A DNA stretch of 64,000 nucleotides from Pseudomaricurvus sp033283335 (GTDB taxonomy: Bacteria; Pseudomonadota; Gammaproteobacteria; Pseudomonadales; Cellvibrionaceae). Below are positions 25,851 to 35,079 of the stretch, one piece after another. The stretch lies in contig JAWMQP010000007.1 in NCBI GenBank assembly GCA_033283335.1, positions 186,001 to 250,000 of the forward strand. The letters run 5' to 3'. Position 1 is the first letter of the stretch, and every line of letters begins with the position of its first letter. The position numbers and the translations under genes are program-made. Under the pieces are notes generated by a model. The model had not been told where the DNA came from. It was given only the letters and a program-made list of their open reading frames with translations, and ran no database searches.

Positions 25851-26561
25851 GTGCAGGACGACAAGCAGAAGATTGCTCTGTTCATCGACGCCGATAATGC
25901 GCCGGCCAGTAAGCTGGAGGCGATCCTCAGCGAGCTGGCCACCTACGGCGTGGTCACCATCCGCAAGGCCTATGGCAACTGGACTTCGCCACACTTGAAG
26001 TCCTGGCAGGAAATGCTGCACGAATACGCCATTCAACCAATCCAGCAATTTGATCTCACCAAGGGTAAAAACGCGTCAGACATCGCCCTGGTGATTGATG
26101 CCATGGACGCGATGTACACCAAGGACATCGACGTCATGTGCTTTGTCTCGTCGGACTGTGATTTCACTCCCATGGTGACCCGCGCCCTGGCCGACGGCAA
26201 GGTGGTGATCGGTTTTGGGGAGCGCAAAACGCCGGCCCCATTCGTCAACGCCTGTTCCAAGTTTCTCTACCTGGATAAGAAAGCCCGGGATCAGGAAGAG
26301 GCCAGTGCCAAGCCGAAAAACATCAAATCCGATACCAAGCTGATCAATCTGCTCCGGCAGGCCATTGAAGCCACAGAAGACGATGATGGCTGGGCGGCTC
26401 TCGGGCCGGTGGGCTCATACATTTCCAATCGGACCTCTTTCGACAGTCGCAACTACGGCTTTCGAAACCTCAGCAGTTTGTTCAAGGCCATTGATCTGTT
26501 CGAGATCAAGCGCGGCTCCGATCGAACCTATCTGGTGTCGGATCGGCGCCGTAAAAACTGA
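25851..26561 (+). CDS. NYN domain protein with C-terminal OST-HTH/LOTUS domain
   Basis: Protein of 236 residues. The N-terminal NYN (PIN-like) ribonuclease domain begins with ALFIDADNAPASKL and carries further acidic residues in DIALVIDAMDAMY and SSDCDFTPMV, as in LabA/VPA0323-type proteins. The C-terminal part from about residue 158 (SDTKLINLLRQAIEAT to DRTYLVSD) is an OST-HTH/LOTUS domain, thought to bind RNA. GTG at 25851 is chosen because AGGGAGA lies 5 bases upstream; the frame stays open before it. It follows umuD by 60 bases, so it could be on the same SOS-controlled transcript. Confidence 0.87.
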   Translation: MQDDKQKIALFIDADNAPASKLEAILSELATYGVVTIRKAYGNWTSPHLKSWQEMLHEYAIQPIQQFDLTKGKNASDIALVIDAMDAMYTKDIDVMCFVSSDCDFTPMVTRALADGKVVIGFGERKTPAPFVNACSKFLYLDKKARDQEEASAKPKNIKSDTKLINLLRQAIEATEDDDGWAALGPVGSYISNRTSFDSRNYGFRNLSSLFKAIDLFEIKRGSDRTYLVSDRRRKN

Positions 26562-26621
26562 TCCAATTGCCGGCCAGCCACGAATAACCGTATCCCCATA
26601 ATCCTTAAGAGGAAATGCATT

Positions 26622-27014
26622 ATGTCCATCGAACTCTGGTGTCTTTTTTTCGCCGGTCTGTTACACACGCTCTCCAAGGCCCCGTTGATGAAGGCCCAAG
26701 CCCAGGCTCCCGGCGGTTACAACAACCGCGCCCCGCGGGAGCAACAGTCCACTCTCGAAGGCTGGGCCAAACGCGCCCTCGCCGCCCATGAAAATCAGAT
26801 TGAAAGCTTCCCCCTGTTTGCCGCGGGGGTTCTGGTGGTCACAGCCTCCGGCGTCGAGTCGCCAGTAACCGGCTACCTGGCCATGGCCTATATTCTGGCC
26901 CGTATCGTCTACCTGTACTGTTACGTTAAAGGCATTTCAACCCTGCGCTCCATTGTCTGGGGTGTCGGTTACCTCGGTTCCCTGGCACTGATGTGCAGCC
27001 CAGCCTGGGTCTGA
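26622..27014 (+). CDS. MAPEG family membrane protein
   Basis: Protein of 130 residues with four predicted membrane helices, of the MAPEG (membrane-associated eicosanoid/glutathione) family. The conserved region GWAKRALAAHENQIESFPLFAAGVL near residues 47-72 holds the family's Glu-Asn and the second helix. Bacterial members may be glutathione transferases. It has AAGAGGA before the ATG and precedes the YaeR-like VOC gene by 7 bases. Confidence 0.88.
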   Translation: MSIELWCLFFAGLLHTLSKAPLMKAQAQAPGGYNNRAPREQQSTLEGWAKRALAAHENQIESFPLFAAGVLVVTASGVESPVTGYLAMAYILARIVYLYCYVKGISTLRSIVWGVGYLGSLALMCSPAWV

Positions 27015-27021
27015 GCCAGCC

Positions 27022-27405
27022 ATGCTGCTTGGAATCCACCACGTTGCGATCATCTGTTCCAATTACGAGCGTTCAAAGCATTTTTACACGGACATTCTCG
27101 GCCTGCCGATTGTGGCCGAGCATTACCGCGCGGCGCGGCATTCCTACAAGCTCGATCTGCAACTGCCCGACGGCAGCCAGATCGAGCTGTTTTCCTTTCC
27201 CGATCGACCACCGCGACCCAGTTACCCGGAAGCCCGGGGCCTGCGTCATCTCGCCTTTAGAGTTGCCTCGGTAGACAAGGCCAGCGCGCATCTACAAGCC
27301 GCCGGCATCGACGTTGAACCTATTCGCGTCGATGAATACACCGGCAAGCGATTTACGTTTTTCAATGATCCGGATGACTTGCCGCTGGAACTGTACGAAG
27401 TTTGA
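27022..27405 (+). CDS. VOC family protein, YaeR/GloA2-like
   Basis: Single-domain vicinal-oxygen-chelate protein of 127 residues. Strong resemblance to E. coli YaeR: GIHHVAIICSNYERSKHFY, then IELFSFPDRPPRPSYPEARG, LRHLAFRV, and the end RFTFFNDPDDLPLELYE. Metal ligands are His near the start, Glu in IELFSFP, His in RHLAF and the final Glu. Likely a lyase or dioxygenase on a small substrate, not identified. Seven bases after the MAPEG gene, so probably co-transcribed. Confidence 0.9.
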   Translation: MLLGIHHVAIICSNYERSKHFYTDILGLPIVAEHYRAARHSYKLDLQLPDGSQIELFSFPDRPPRPSYPEARGLRHLAFRVASVDKASAHLQAAGIDVEPIRVDEYTGKRFTFFNDPDDLPLELYEV

Positions 27406-27565
27406 AACCAAAAATCATAACAGGAAGTTGCAGCAGTCTCGGTCACGCGCTGGTATGATTTTTCGCAACGAACTGGCTTGAGTGGCCAAGTCGAATTGAT
27501 GATGTTCTATACAGGGAGTTGGGAACAGGTTTTCATCGCCGAGTAATGAAAGGACAAGTAAACGC

Positions 27566-28156
27566 ATGACATTTAGCAGAGTAACGCTGGAAGGAACTTA
27601 CGTGCGCCTGGAACCTCTGGCCGATCACCACCGTGCAGGGTTGATTGAAGCGGTGTCGGACGGTGAACTGTGGAAGCTTTTTGTTACCATGGTACCAAGC
27701 CCCGAAGGCATCGATGCATTTTTGGATACCGCTCAATCACTGCAGCGCGAAGGGGACGGTGTAACCTTCGCCACCATCGACAAAGCCTCCAATAAAGTGG
27801 TGGGTTCCACCCGTTTCATGCACGCCAACCTGCCGCACAAGCGGGTGGAAATCGGCTTCACATTCATTGCCAAGTCTTTTCAAAAAAGTCGCATCAACAC
27901 AGAAGCCAAATTGCTGATGCTGACCCATGCCTTTGAAACCCTGCAACTGAATCGGGTGGAACTGTTGACGGACTTTCTCAACCACACGTCTCGCACTGCC
28001 ATACTGCGCCTGGGCGCAAACCAGGAAGCCATCCTGCGCAGCCATATGGTCATGGCCGATGGTCGCGTCAGAGATTCGGTGCTGTTTAGCATCACCCATT
28101 ACGAGTGGCCGGGCGTGCGGCAAAACCTGCGGTCGAAACTGGATCGTCAGCCGTAG
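27566..28156 (+). CDS. GNAT family N-acetyltransferase (RimJ/RimL type)
   Basis: Acetyltransferase of 196 residues using acetyl-CoA. It resembles the Acetyltransf_3 (RimJ/RimL) group: GTYVRLEPLADHHRAGL at the start, VVGSTRFMHANLPHKRVEIGFTFI in the middle, and NRVELLTDFLNHTSRTAILRLGA. This group includes protein N-terminal and small-molecule acetyltransferases; substrate unknown. Stands alone, with a 160-base upstream gap. Confidence 0.87.
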   Translation: MTFSRVTLEGTYVRLEPLADHHRAGLIEAVSDGELWKLFVTMVPSPEGIDAFLDTAQSLQREGDGVTFATIDKASNKVVGSTRFMHANLPHKRVEIGFTFIAKSFQKSRINTEAKLLMLTHAFETLQLNRVELLTDFLNHTSRTAILRLGANQEAILRSHMVMADGRVRDSVLFSITHYEWPGVRQNLRSKLDRQP

Positions 28157-28320
28157 CCACCCCGTCAAGGTGCGCGCCAACAAACCATCGACCAAAGTTC
28201 AGTCACACTTCTACACAGAGTAAAATCTTATCCACCCGGACCTGCCAGGCCAGCACTCGCTGAAGGAACATGCGCTGTACCCGATAACAACCCCAGGTAA
28301 TTAACCGCTATACTTTCAGT

Positions 28321-28713
28321 ATGCCCAATATGACCGCGTCAATGACTGCCTTCTTTGACCAGTTCGCCCAGGATTTTCCATCCTTCGACGGCGAACTGAT
28401 CGCCAGTCGTTATGCCGACCCTTACGTGTCCGTGTCGGCAGATGGACAAATTCAATGTCACACCACTCATCAGGCGATTGCGGGCTATTTCCAGGCGGTG
28501 TTAAACGACTATAAACGCCGAGGTGTAATGACGTGTCGCTATCACGACCTCAACCACAGCGCCATTGGCGATCACTGTCAGCTGGCGATGTTAACCTGGG
28601 AACTGCTGGATCGCGACGATCAGGTTGTGACGCGCTGGCGCGAATCTTACAACCTGATTGAGCGACCAAAAGGTTGGCGTATTTACGCCTCGGCTGATTT
28701 TTCTTCCCCTTAA
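28321..28713 (+). CDS. NTF2-like / SnoaL-like fold protein
   Basis: Protein of 130 residues with the pattern of NTF2-like proteins: an N-terminal helix, SRYADPYVSVSADGQIQCH, a central helix and a beta-sheet ending in WRIYASADFS. A second ATG three codons in could be used. Such proteins are often ketosteroid-isomerase-like or binding proteins. No function can be assigned from neighbours. Confidence 0.75.
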   Translation: MPNMTASMTAFFDQFAQDFPSFDGELIASRYADPYVSVSADGQIQCHTTHQAIAGYFQAVLNDYKRRGVMTCRYHDLNHSAIGDHCQLAMLTWELLDRDDQVVTRWRESYNLIERPKGWRIYASADFSSP

Positions 28714-28779
28714 GCGCTGCGGGTGCACAACGCTCTGCAGGCGCGCAGTGACCATAAAACCTGTACAAATGGAGTCGGC

Positions 28780-28968
28780 TCACATGGGGCCTGCCAACTG
28801 CATCAGACAGCTGCCGTAGGCTGTCACGATTAATAAGACGGACAGGGATTCGGCGGCATAAAGACATTTACGCACCCACTGCAGTCCTTTGTAAGGCTGG
28901 GGTAAGTGGGGCTTGTCCGCCGGTGCGGAAATGGTACTGCCAGGTTGTTGCTCGCGTTGGATTTTCAT
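28780..28968 (-). CDS. Small single-pass membrane protein
   Basis: Protein of 62 residues: a polar, Pro-rich N-terminus followed by one hydrophobic segment (SLSVLLIVTAYGSCLMQLAG). A perfect AGGAGG lies 7 bases before the ATG at 28968, which supports real translation. It is divergent from the SARP-hydrolase regulator gene. Not recognised. Confidence 0.65.
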   Translation of the reverse strand: MKIQREQQPGSTISAPADKPHLPQPYKGLQWVRKCLYAAESLSVLLIVTAYGSCLMQLAGPM

Positions 28969-29126
28969 CACAGCCTCCTGATTAGGGCATCGAGTGAACT
29001 TTGCGGGACATTGCGGTATCAACCACAATGAAGACAGTATCCCCTGTGTCCATGGAAGCGAGCGTGGTCCTACCGTGGTAAAGAGCGTGGTATTTACCAG
29101 GCTTCACCGTCAATTCGTGTATTCAC

Positions 29127-30731
29127 ATGCCAAAATTGCACATCCGCACCTTGGGAGAACTCTCGGTTCTGCACGACGGTGCCGCTATCAAGTTGCCGAC
29201 TTCACGGCGCACGCGCGCACTGCTGGCCTATCTGGCACTAACAGATAGGCCACAGCGCCGAGACCGTTTGTGTGAAGTGTTTTGGGAAATTCCCGATGAC
29301 CCGCGCGGCGCCCTGCGCTGGTCGTTGAGCAAGATTCGGCCCCTGGTGAACGACCAGGACTCAGAACGCCTGCTCGCCGATCGCGAGCGCGTTCAACTCA
29401 AAGGCCCTGGCCTTGACGTCGATCTTCGCCTGATTGCCGAAGAGTTGGACGCCCTGGAGTTGTCCGTTGAACGTCTGGACGAATTATTGGAGCAACTGAG
29501 CGAGCCCCTTCTCGATGGCCTCGACCTGCCGGACCAACCCCTGTTCCAGCACTGGTTGACCGCCGAACGGGAACACGCCCAGCGCCTGCACCATCGTGCC
29601 CTGCAACTCTTGGCCAGCCACCCACAGCTGCCCCCCGCTCGTGGGCTGTCGGTGGTACGCAGCTGGAGTGAACTGGATCCCTTCAATACTGCCGCCGCTA
29701 CGGCCTTGATACAAACGCTGGAGCGCTTCAATCACGCCGCTGAAGCCGCGCAAATGCGTGAAGAATTTGTCACCCGCTTTCGCAATGCGGGCATCAACTG
29801 GTCCGCCGATGAGCGACTCGTCGACCGAGAAAAAGCATCCCAGCCGCTTGAGGAGCACACGCCCCGGCACCAATTGGTACGGCAACAATTAGCCCGACAG
29901 CGCATCCAATTTTGTACCGCGCCGGATTCTGTGCGTATTGCTTACGCCACCGTTGGCCAGGGTCCACCCATTGTCAAAGCCGCCAACTGGCTCAGTCACT
30001 TGGAACACGACTGGGATGCGCCCATCTGGAGTCCGCTGTTGCATAAGCTGGCGCACGGTCATCAGATTGTTCGCTATGACGAACGTGGCAACGGCTTGTC
30101 GGACTGGCAAGTGGCCAACTTGAGTTTTGACGCCTTTGTTACGGATCTGGAAACCGTGGTGGATGATGTTGGCCTCGACAGCTTCGCCCTGTTGGGCATT
30201 TCCCAAGGCGCCGCTGTGAGTATCGAATACGCGGTTCGTCATCCTGAACGGGTGTCACGTCTGGTGTTGTTTGGTGGCTACGCCGCTGGCTGGCGTATCA
30301 ACGCCAGCGACGAGGTCCTGCGAGAGCGTGAGGCCATCATGACCCTGACCGCCACCGGCTGGGGCCAGGACAATCCCGCCTACCGACAAATTTTTTCCTC
30401 TACCTTTATGCCCAGCGCCACCGCTGAAGAGCTGCAGTGGTTCAATGAATTTCAACGCTTAACCACATCGCCGGAAAATGCTGTGCGCTTTTTGTCGGCG
30501 TTTGGTGACATTGACGTACGCCAGCAATTGGCCCGGGTCTCTGTGCCAACGCTGGTGTTGCATTCGCTGGGCGATCAACGTATCCCCGCGGCCACTGGCC
30601 GCGATATTGCCGCCAGCATTGCCGATGCCGAATTTCTCGGGTTGGAAAGTGATGGTCATCTGTTACTGGGACGTGAACCTGCCTCGCGGGTCTTTGTCGA
30701 TGCCGTAGAAGAGTTCCTGACCCGTGGTTGA
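29127..30731 (+). CDS. SARP-like transcriptional regulator fused to alpha/beta hydrolase
   Basis: Protein of 534 residues with two parts. Residues 1-95 look like an OmpR/SARP winged helix (LHIRTLGELSVLHDGAAIKL, then RALLAYLALT and ALRWSLSKIRP). Residues 96-240 are helical and resemble a bacterial transcriptional activation domain. From about residue 260 comes an alpha/beta hydrolase with RYDERGNGLSDW, nucleophile Ser359 in GISQG, Asp in HSLGDQRIP and His in ESDGHLLL. No ATPase domain is present. The hydrolase could act as a sensor for an ester or lactone-like ligand or be a true enzyme. Divergent from the small membrane protein; DUF3703 follows 76 bases later. Confidence 0.83.
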   Translation: MPKLHIRTLGELSVLHDGAAIKLPTSRRTRALLAYLALTDRPQRRDRLCEVFWEIPDDPRGALRWSLSKIRPLVNDQDSERLLADRERVQLKGPGLDVDLRLIAEELDALELSVERLDELLEQLSEPLLDGLDLPDQPLFQHWLTAEREHAQRLHHRALQLLASHPQLPPARGLSVVRSWSELDPFNTAAATALIQTLERFNHAAEAAQMREEFVTRFRNAGINWSADERLVDREKASQPLEEHTPRHQLVRQQLARQRIQFCTAPDSVRIAYATVGQGPPIVKAANWLSHLEHDWDAPIWSPLLHKLAHGHQIVRYDERGNGLSDWQVANLSFDAFVTDLETVVDDVGLDSFALLGISQGAAVSIEYAVRHPERVSRLVLFGGYAAGWRINASDEVLREREAIMTLTATGWGQDNPAYRQIFSSTFMPSATAEELQWFNEFQRLTTSPENAVRFLSAFGDIDVRQQLARVSVPTLVLHSLGDQRIPAATGRDIAASIADAEFLGLESDGHLLLGREPASRVFVDAVEEFLTRG

Positions 30732-30807
30732 ACACGAGGCTGGACATTCCCCTTGGGGTAAGCTGTATAACCTTCGCGTAGATTCAAACTTAAGGAGGAG
30801 GCTCAAT

Positions 30808-31200
30808 ATGCTGGAAATCCGATCGCCCAGAGATTCGCTGAGCGGCGGCTTCCGCCAACGCATTGCACCTCATGTGTGGGCTGAGTTGCAACAGGCGGGC
30901 CGTGCAGAAGCCAGCGGCGATGCCCTAAAAGCCTTTTCTCATCTGGAAAATGCCCATGTGCTGGGACAGGCATCCACTTACTGGCATGTCCGGGTTCACT
31001 GGAGGATGTTCCGGTGGGGCTGGCGTCAACAGGACGTCCGCGAACTGCGGGGGCAGGTGCTGCGCTTGATTGGCGCAGCCACCAAAACCGCCATTGGCCG
31101 GCTGCCACAGGGCAATACCGGTGGCGCCCATGTCAGCGCTTTTCAACCCATGCCGATTGAACCGCGCTTGGCACAACTGATCGCCGCCGCCAGGCGTTAG
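30808..31200 (+). CDS. DUF3703 family protein
   Basis: Protein of 130 residues. The stretch AFSHLENAHVLGQASTYWHVRVHWRMFRWGWRQ, with repeated His and Trp, and the later GNTGGAHVSAFQPMPI are typical of DUF3703. Members are often found near metal or aldehyde resistance genes and may bind metal, though this is unproven. The frame opens 28 codons earlier, but the ATG at 30808 has a perfect AAGGAGGAG upstream. Confidence 0.82.
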   Translation: MLEIRSPRDSLSGGFRQRIAPHVWAELQQAGRAEASGDALKAFSHLENAHVLGQASTYWHVRVHWRMFRWGWRQQDVRELRGQVLRLIGAATKTAIGRLPQGNTGGAHVSAFQPMPIEPRLAQLIAAARR

Positions 31201-31234
31201 GCGACGGCATGTTCAACAGGTATGACGAAACCGC

Positions 31235-32656
31235 TTATGCCGAGGGTTGCAGCATGGCCTTGATTTCGAGGAACTCGTGCACGCCTTCGGCCGAAAACTC
31301 CCGACCGTTGCCCGACTGTTTGTAACCGCCAAACGGCGCGTTGTAGTTAAAGACCGCGCCATTCATCAAGCACTGACCGGCGCGAATGCGACGGGCAATG
31401 GCAATCGCCGCCTCGTCGCTGTCGGCGTAGACCCCGGATGACAATCCGTAAGGGGAATCGTTGGCAATGCTAACGGCTTCGTCGATATCCCGGTAGGGAA
31501 TCATGCACAGTACGGGACCGAAAATTTCTTCCTGGGCAATGCGCATGTCGTTAGTGACGTCGGCAAAGATGGTCGGTGCCACATAAAAACCCGGCCCCTC
31601 TTTGACCGGTGACTCAAGTCCACCGCACACCAGACGTGCACCTTCGTCCAAACCGATCTGGATATACTCCAGCACTTTTTGCTGCTGCGCCCTGGAGGAA
31701 ATCGGTCCCAGGAAAGCCTCGTCATTCATGCCCACGGGCATGGCTTCGGCGGCGGCTTTGGCCAGGTTGATTGCTTCTTCGTAACGGGATGCCGGCACCA
31801 GCATGCGCGTCATCGCCACACAGGTCTGACCGCTGTTGAGCATCACATCTTCCACCCCGTACTGGACAGCGGCTGCCAGATCTGCGTCTTCGGTAATGAT
31901 CAGCGGCGACTTGCCACCCAGCTCCTGGGTCACACGTTTGACGGTGGGGGCAGCAGCCTTGGCCACTTCAATACCAGCGCGGGTGGAGCCGGTGAACGAC
32001 ACCACATCCACCTCGGGATGACTGCACAAAGCTTCACCCACATCGCTGCCATAGCCAGGCACCAGATTGAACACACCCGCCGGCACACCGGCCTCGTGCA
32101 GGATTTCAGCCATGATAAAATCCTGCAGCGGGGTCTGCTCAGCGGGCTTCACCACCATGGTACAACCGGCCGCCAGCGCCGCCCCGACCTTGCCGACAAA
32201 TTGATGCAAGGGGTAGTTCCAGGGATTGATAAATGCACACACACCGGCAGCTTCGCGAACCATCAGCGCACCTGGCAGTTGCTCCACTTCTTCGGTCAGG
32301 CTCGCGTGCTCGGCAAACAGCTGCATGGCTTCAATCGGACCATCCACCTGCAACCAGCCGGCAATATGCTCCGGACAGCCCATGGTGGTGGAAATCGCCT
32401 GAACCAAATCATCCCGCCGCGCCTGCATGCCATCGGCAATGGCCAACAGCAGGCGTTTACGTTCGGCAGAACTGACCTGGGACCAGCCAGTAAACGCTTG
32501 CCTTGCCGCAGTCACGGCGCGCTCCACATCCTCGACTCCGCCGCGAGGTACTTCTGCGGTAACGGTTTCCGTGGCCGGGTTAATGACGCTCAGGGTTTGG
32601 TCGGCGGCAGCGTCTACCCATTGGCCGTTAATGTAGAGTTGTTGATAACTGGTCAT
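31235..32656 (-). CDS. Aldehyde dehydrogenase family protein
   Basis: NAD(P)-dependent aldehyde dehydrogenase of 473 residues. It shows the pocket NPWNYPLHQFVGKVG, the VSFTGSTRAG cofactor motif near residue 220, the catalytic Glu in TQELGGKSPL near 245, and the nucleophilic Cys in NSGQTCVAMTR near 280. The ATG at 32656 is chosen because AGGAG sits 7 bases upstream. It follows the class III aminotransferase gene by 114 bases on the same strand; together they could turn an amine such as putrescine, GABA precursors or beta-alanine-like compounds into the acid. Exact substrate unresolved. Confidence 0.92.
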   Translation of the reverse strand: MTSYQQLYINGQWVDAAADQTLSVINPATETVTAEVPRGGVEDVERAVTAARQAFTGWSQVSSAERKRLLLAIADGMQARRDDLVQAISTTMGCPEHIAGWLQVDGPIEAMQLFAEHASLTEEVEQLPGALMVREAAGVCAFINPWNYPLHQFVGKVGAALAAGCTMVVKPAEQTPLQDFIMAEILHEAGVPAGVFNLVPGYGSDVGEALCSHPEVDVVSFTGSTRAGIEVAKAAAPTVKRVTQELGGKSPLIITEDADLAAAVQYGVEDVMLNSGQTCVAMTRMLVPASRYEEAINLAKAAAEAMPVGMNDEAFLGPISSRAQQQKVLEYIQIGLDEGARLVCGGLESPVKEGPGFYVAPTIFADVTNDMRIAQEEIFGPVLCMIPYRDIDEAVSIANDSPYGLSSGVYADSDEAAIAIARRIRAGQCLMNGAVFNYNAPFGGYKQSGNGREFSAEGVHEFLEIKAMLQPSA

Positions 32657-32770
32657 GAAGGTACTCCTGTCTGCCGGGACGACCGACAGACTTAGATGGA
32701 TCAAAAGCGCAGAGTATAGCGCCACCACGACATCTCACAAGAGGCGCCGTGGCAACGCGAGTCAACCGTT

Positions 32771-34183
32771 TCAAGCGGCCATTTTCAGCAGGCCTTCCTG
32801 ACGCAGTTCGTCGATGGTGGTTTCAATGGCTTGCCGTAAGGTCGAGACAATAAAATCCACATCGGCCCTGGTCATGGTCAGTGGTGGCGACATCACATTG
32901 AGATGCACAATGGCGCGGGTGATCAGGCCCAGGTCGTCGGCGTTGTTAGACACTCGCTTGCCGATATCCAATTCTTCCGGGAACAGTTCCTTGGTTTTCT
33001 TATTGGAGACATACTCGACACACACCATAAACTTGCGTCCGCGTACCTGGCCCACAATAGGAAGATCTTCCAGGGTTTTCAGTTGCTGCTCAAAATACGG
33101 ACCAACGTCTTTGACATTTTCAAGCAACTTATCACGCTCAAGAATTTCAATGTTTTTCAACGCTGCGGCGCAAGCCACCGGGTGACCGGAATAGGTGAAA
33201 CCGTGGGCAAAACACCGACCGGAATCTTCCGCATTGAGCACGTCCCAGATCTCGTCGCTGAACAGCAAGGCACCCAGTGGCTGGTAGCCAGAGGTCAAAC
33301 CTTTGGCCGAGGTAATCATATCCGGCACAATGTCGAATTCGTCTTCGGAGGCAAACCAATGCCCCAGGCGACCGAAGGCGGTGACCACCTCATCGGACAC
33401 GTAAAGAATGTCGTTGGCCTTACAGATGGCGTGCATACGTTTGAGGTAACCTTCCGGCGCCACAATCACACCACCGGCGCCCATGATGGGCTCGGCAAAA
33501 AACGCCGCTACTTTATCGGCGCCACCCAGCTCGGCAATCTTGTCTTCAAACTCCTTCACCAGCGAATCGACAAACGCTTCTTCGCTCATGCCCGGTTTGG
33601 CGCAACGGTAGTAGTTCGGGTACGACAAGTGATGGATGGTATCACTGATAAAGTCGAATTCCGGCGGATGGTCACCGGGCTTGCCGCCAATGGACATGGA
33701 AGCGAAGGTGGTGCCGTGATAGGAGTTAATGCGCGAGATGATGTGCTTTTTCTCGTGCTTGCCGCGACAATTCTGGTAGTAATGAATCATGCGGAAGGCG
33801 GTATCCACCGCGGTCGAACCACCACAGGTAAAGAACACATGATTGAGCGGACCTGGCGCCAGCTCGGCCAGTTTGGCGGCCAGCTCGGCCGCCGGCACAT
33901 TGGTCAGATCCACAAACGGACTGGCGTAAGACATTTTATACGCCTGCTCGGCAATGGCTTCGGCCATTTCCTTGCGGCCCAATCCGATGTTGTTGCACCA
34001 GAGACCGCCGACCGCGTCAAAGTATTTGCGCCCATCACTGTCGTAGATGTAACAGCCTTCGCCCTTCACGATCGGCAGGGCACCGTCTTCGCGGAACACA
34101 TCAAACACCTGCCACGGGTGCAAGTGGTGGGCTTTGTCTTTTTCAGTAATGGCCTGGGTGTTGTACTGGTCAAACTCGCTCAT
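32771..34183 (-). CDS. Class III aminotransferase (polyamine/omega-amino acid type)
   Basis: PLP-dependent aminotransferase of 470 residues resembling putrescine/beta-alanine:pyruvate aminotransferases such as SpuC. Landmarks: HLHPWQVFDVFREDG near the start, the PLP phosphate-binding loop CGGSTAVDTAFRM, the Asp in YVSDEVVTAFGRLG, and Lys in TSAKGLTSGYQPLGA. The product amino-aldehyde would suit the downstream aldehyde dehydrogenase. The gene is divergent from azlC, and a GC-rich inverted motif (see 34259-34277) lies between them. Confidence 0.92.
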   Translation of the reverse strand: MSEFDQYNTQAITEKDKAHHLHPWQVFDVFREDGALPIVKGEGCYIYDSDGRKYFDAVGGLWCNNIGLGRKEMAEAIAEQAYKMSYASPFVDLTNVPAAELAAKLAELAPGPLNHVFFTCGGSTAVDTAFRMIHYYQNCRGKHEKKHIISRINSYHGTTFASMSIGGKPGDHPPEFDFISDTIHHLSYPNYYRCAKPGMSEEAFVDSLVKEFEDKIAELGGADKVAAFFAEPIMGAGGVIVAPEGYLKRMHAICKANDILYVSDEVVTAFGRLGHWFASEDEFDIVPDMITSAKGLTSGYQPLGALLFSDEIWDVLNAEDSGRCFAHGFTYSGHPVACAAALKNIEILERDKLLENVKDVGPYFEQQLKTLEDLPIVGQVRGRKFMVCVEYVSNKKTKELFPEELDIGKRVSNNADDLGLITRAIVHLNVMSPPLTMTRADVDFIVSTLRQAIETTIDELRQEGLLKMAA

Positions 34184-34258
34184 ACGAACCGTCCTGTAAA
34201 CCTCTGGTGGGTTGTATTGGGTATGCGTACTAGACTAAGTGTCTGAACCGGCGGTCAC

Positions 34259-34277
34259 CATACCCTTTGGGGGGTAG
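34259..34277. promoter_or_regulatory. Candidate operator between aminotransferase and azlC genes
   Basis: On the minus strand this reads ACTACCCCCCAAAGGGTAT, with TACCC/GGGTA arms. It resembles the perfect ACTACCCC-TAAC-GGGGTAGT repeat at 44084-44103. It lies in the 176-base divergent interval 34184-34359. Assignment as a regulator site is inference. Confidence 0.4.
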
Positions 34278-34359
34278 TCAGAATTTCGTAGCGGCATAGA
34301 AAAATTGTTTATCGCCCTTATATAAGTACGTCGCCGATGTAAAAAGACCTTTTGATACC

Positions 34360-35079
34360 ATGACTCAAGCCTCCATTGACCGACATGCCTGGCGTCAGGC
34401 GATTGTGGATATCGCACCGCTGTCCCTGGCCGTCATTCCCTGGGGCCTGCTGGCCGGCTCCCTCGCCATCGAAACCGGATTGAGCTTCTGGCAGGCGCTC
34501 TGTATGTCCATGCTGGTGTTTGCCGGGGCGGCCCAGCTGGCAAGCCTCAATTTGGTGCAATTGGGCAGCCCCCTGGCCGCCATTCTCAGCACCACCTTTG
34601 TGATCAGCTCGCGCCACCTGCTGTATTCGGCGGTATATCGCAAATTCGCCCTCCAACTACCCTGGCACCAGCGCTATCTGCTGGCGTTTGTCTTGACCGA
34701 TGAAATGTTTGCGGTGGTCGAGCAGTACCGACAACGACACGGACGCTTTCACTATCAATACGCAGTGGTGGCAGGGTTTACTTTCTGGCTGATCTGGAAC
34801 CTGGCGTCTCTGGCCGGGATTGTCTTGGGAAAGATCTTGAGAGACATGCAGGCCTGGGGTTTTGAATTTGCCGTAGCGGCCATCTTCATTGCCATGGTGG
34901 TGCCCGGTATACGCTCATTGCCGACCCTGGTCACGGTATTGGTCAGTGGTGGCGTGATGATCCTGGCCGAACTGAATCACCTGAACAACGCCATCCTGCT
35001 GGCCGGCATCAGTGGCATGCTGGCGGGCTTTGCCACTGAACAGGGACGCCGTTGGCTACAGCGAGGCAGCCACTCATGA
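34360..35079 (+). CDS. azlC: AzlC family branched-chain amino acid exporter subunit
   Basis: Inner membrane protein of 239 residues with about seven hydrophobic segments, the large subunit of AzlCD-type exporters for branched-chain amino acids. Family landmarks include APLSLAVIPWGLLAGSLA at the N-terminus, FAGAAQLASLNLV and the ISSRHLLYS motif near residue 85. Overlaps azlD by 4 bases (ATGA). Confidence 0.92.
   Translation: MTQASIDRHAWRQAIVDIAPLSLAVIPWGLLAGSLAIETGLSFWQALCMSMLVFAGAAQLASLNLVQLGSPLAAILSTTFVISSRHLLYSAVYRKFALQLPWHQRYLLAFVLTDEMFAVVEQYRQRHGRFHYQYAVVAGFTFWLIWNLASLAGIVLGKILRDMQAWGFEFAVAAIFIAMVVPGIRSLPTLVTVLVSGGVMILAELNHLNNAILLAGISGMLAGFATEQGRRWLQRGSHS

Noticed and set aside
31679..32695. 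338-codon open frame antisense to the aldehyde dehydrogenase
   Set aside because: Sense frame carries all catalytic motifs; the antisense product has none.
32903..34246. 447-codon open frame antisense to the class III aminotransferase
   Set aside because: Shadow of a conserved gene; composition typical of an antisense frame.
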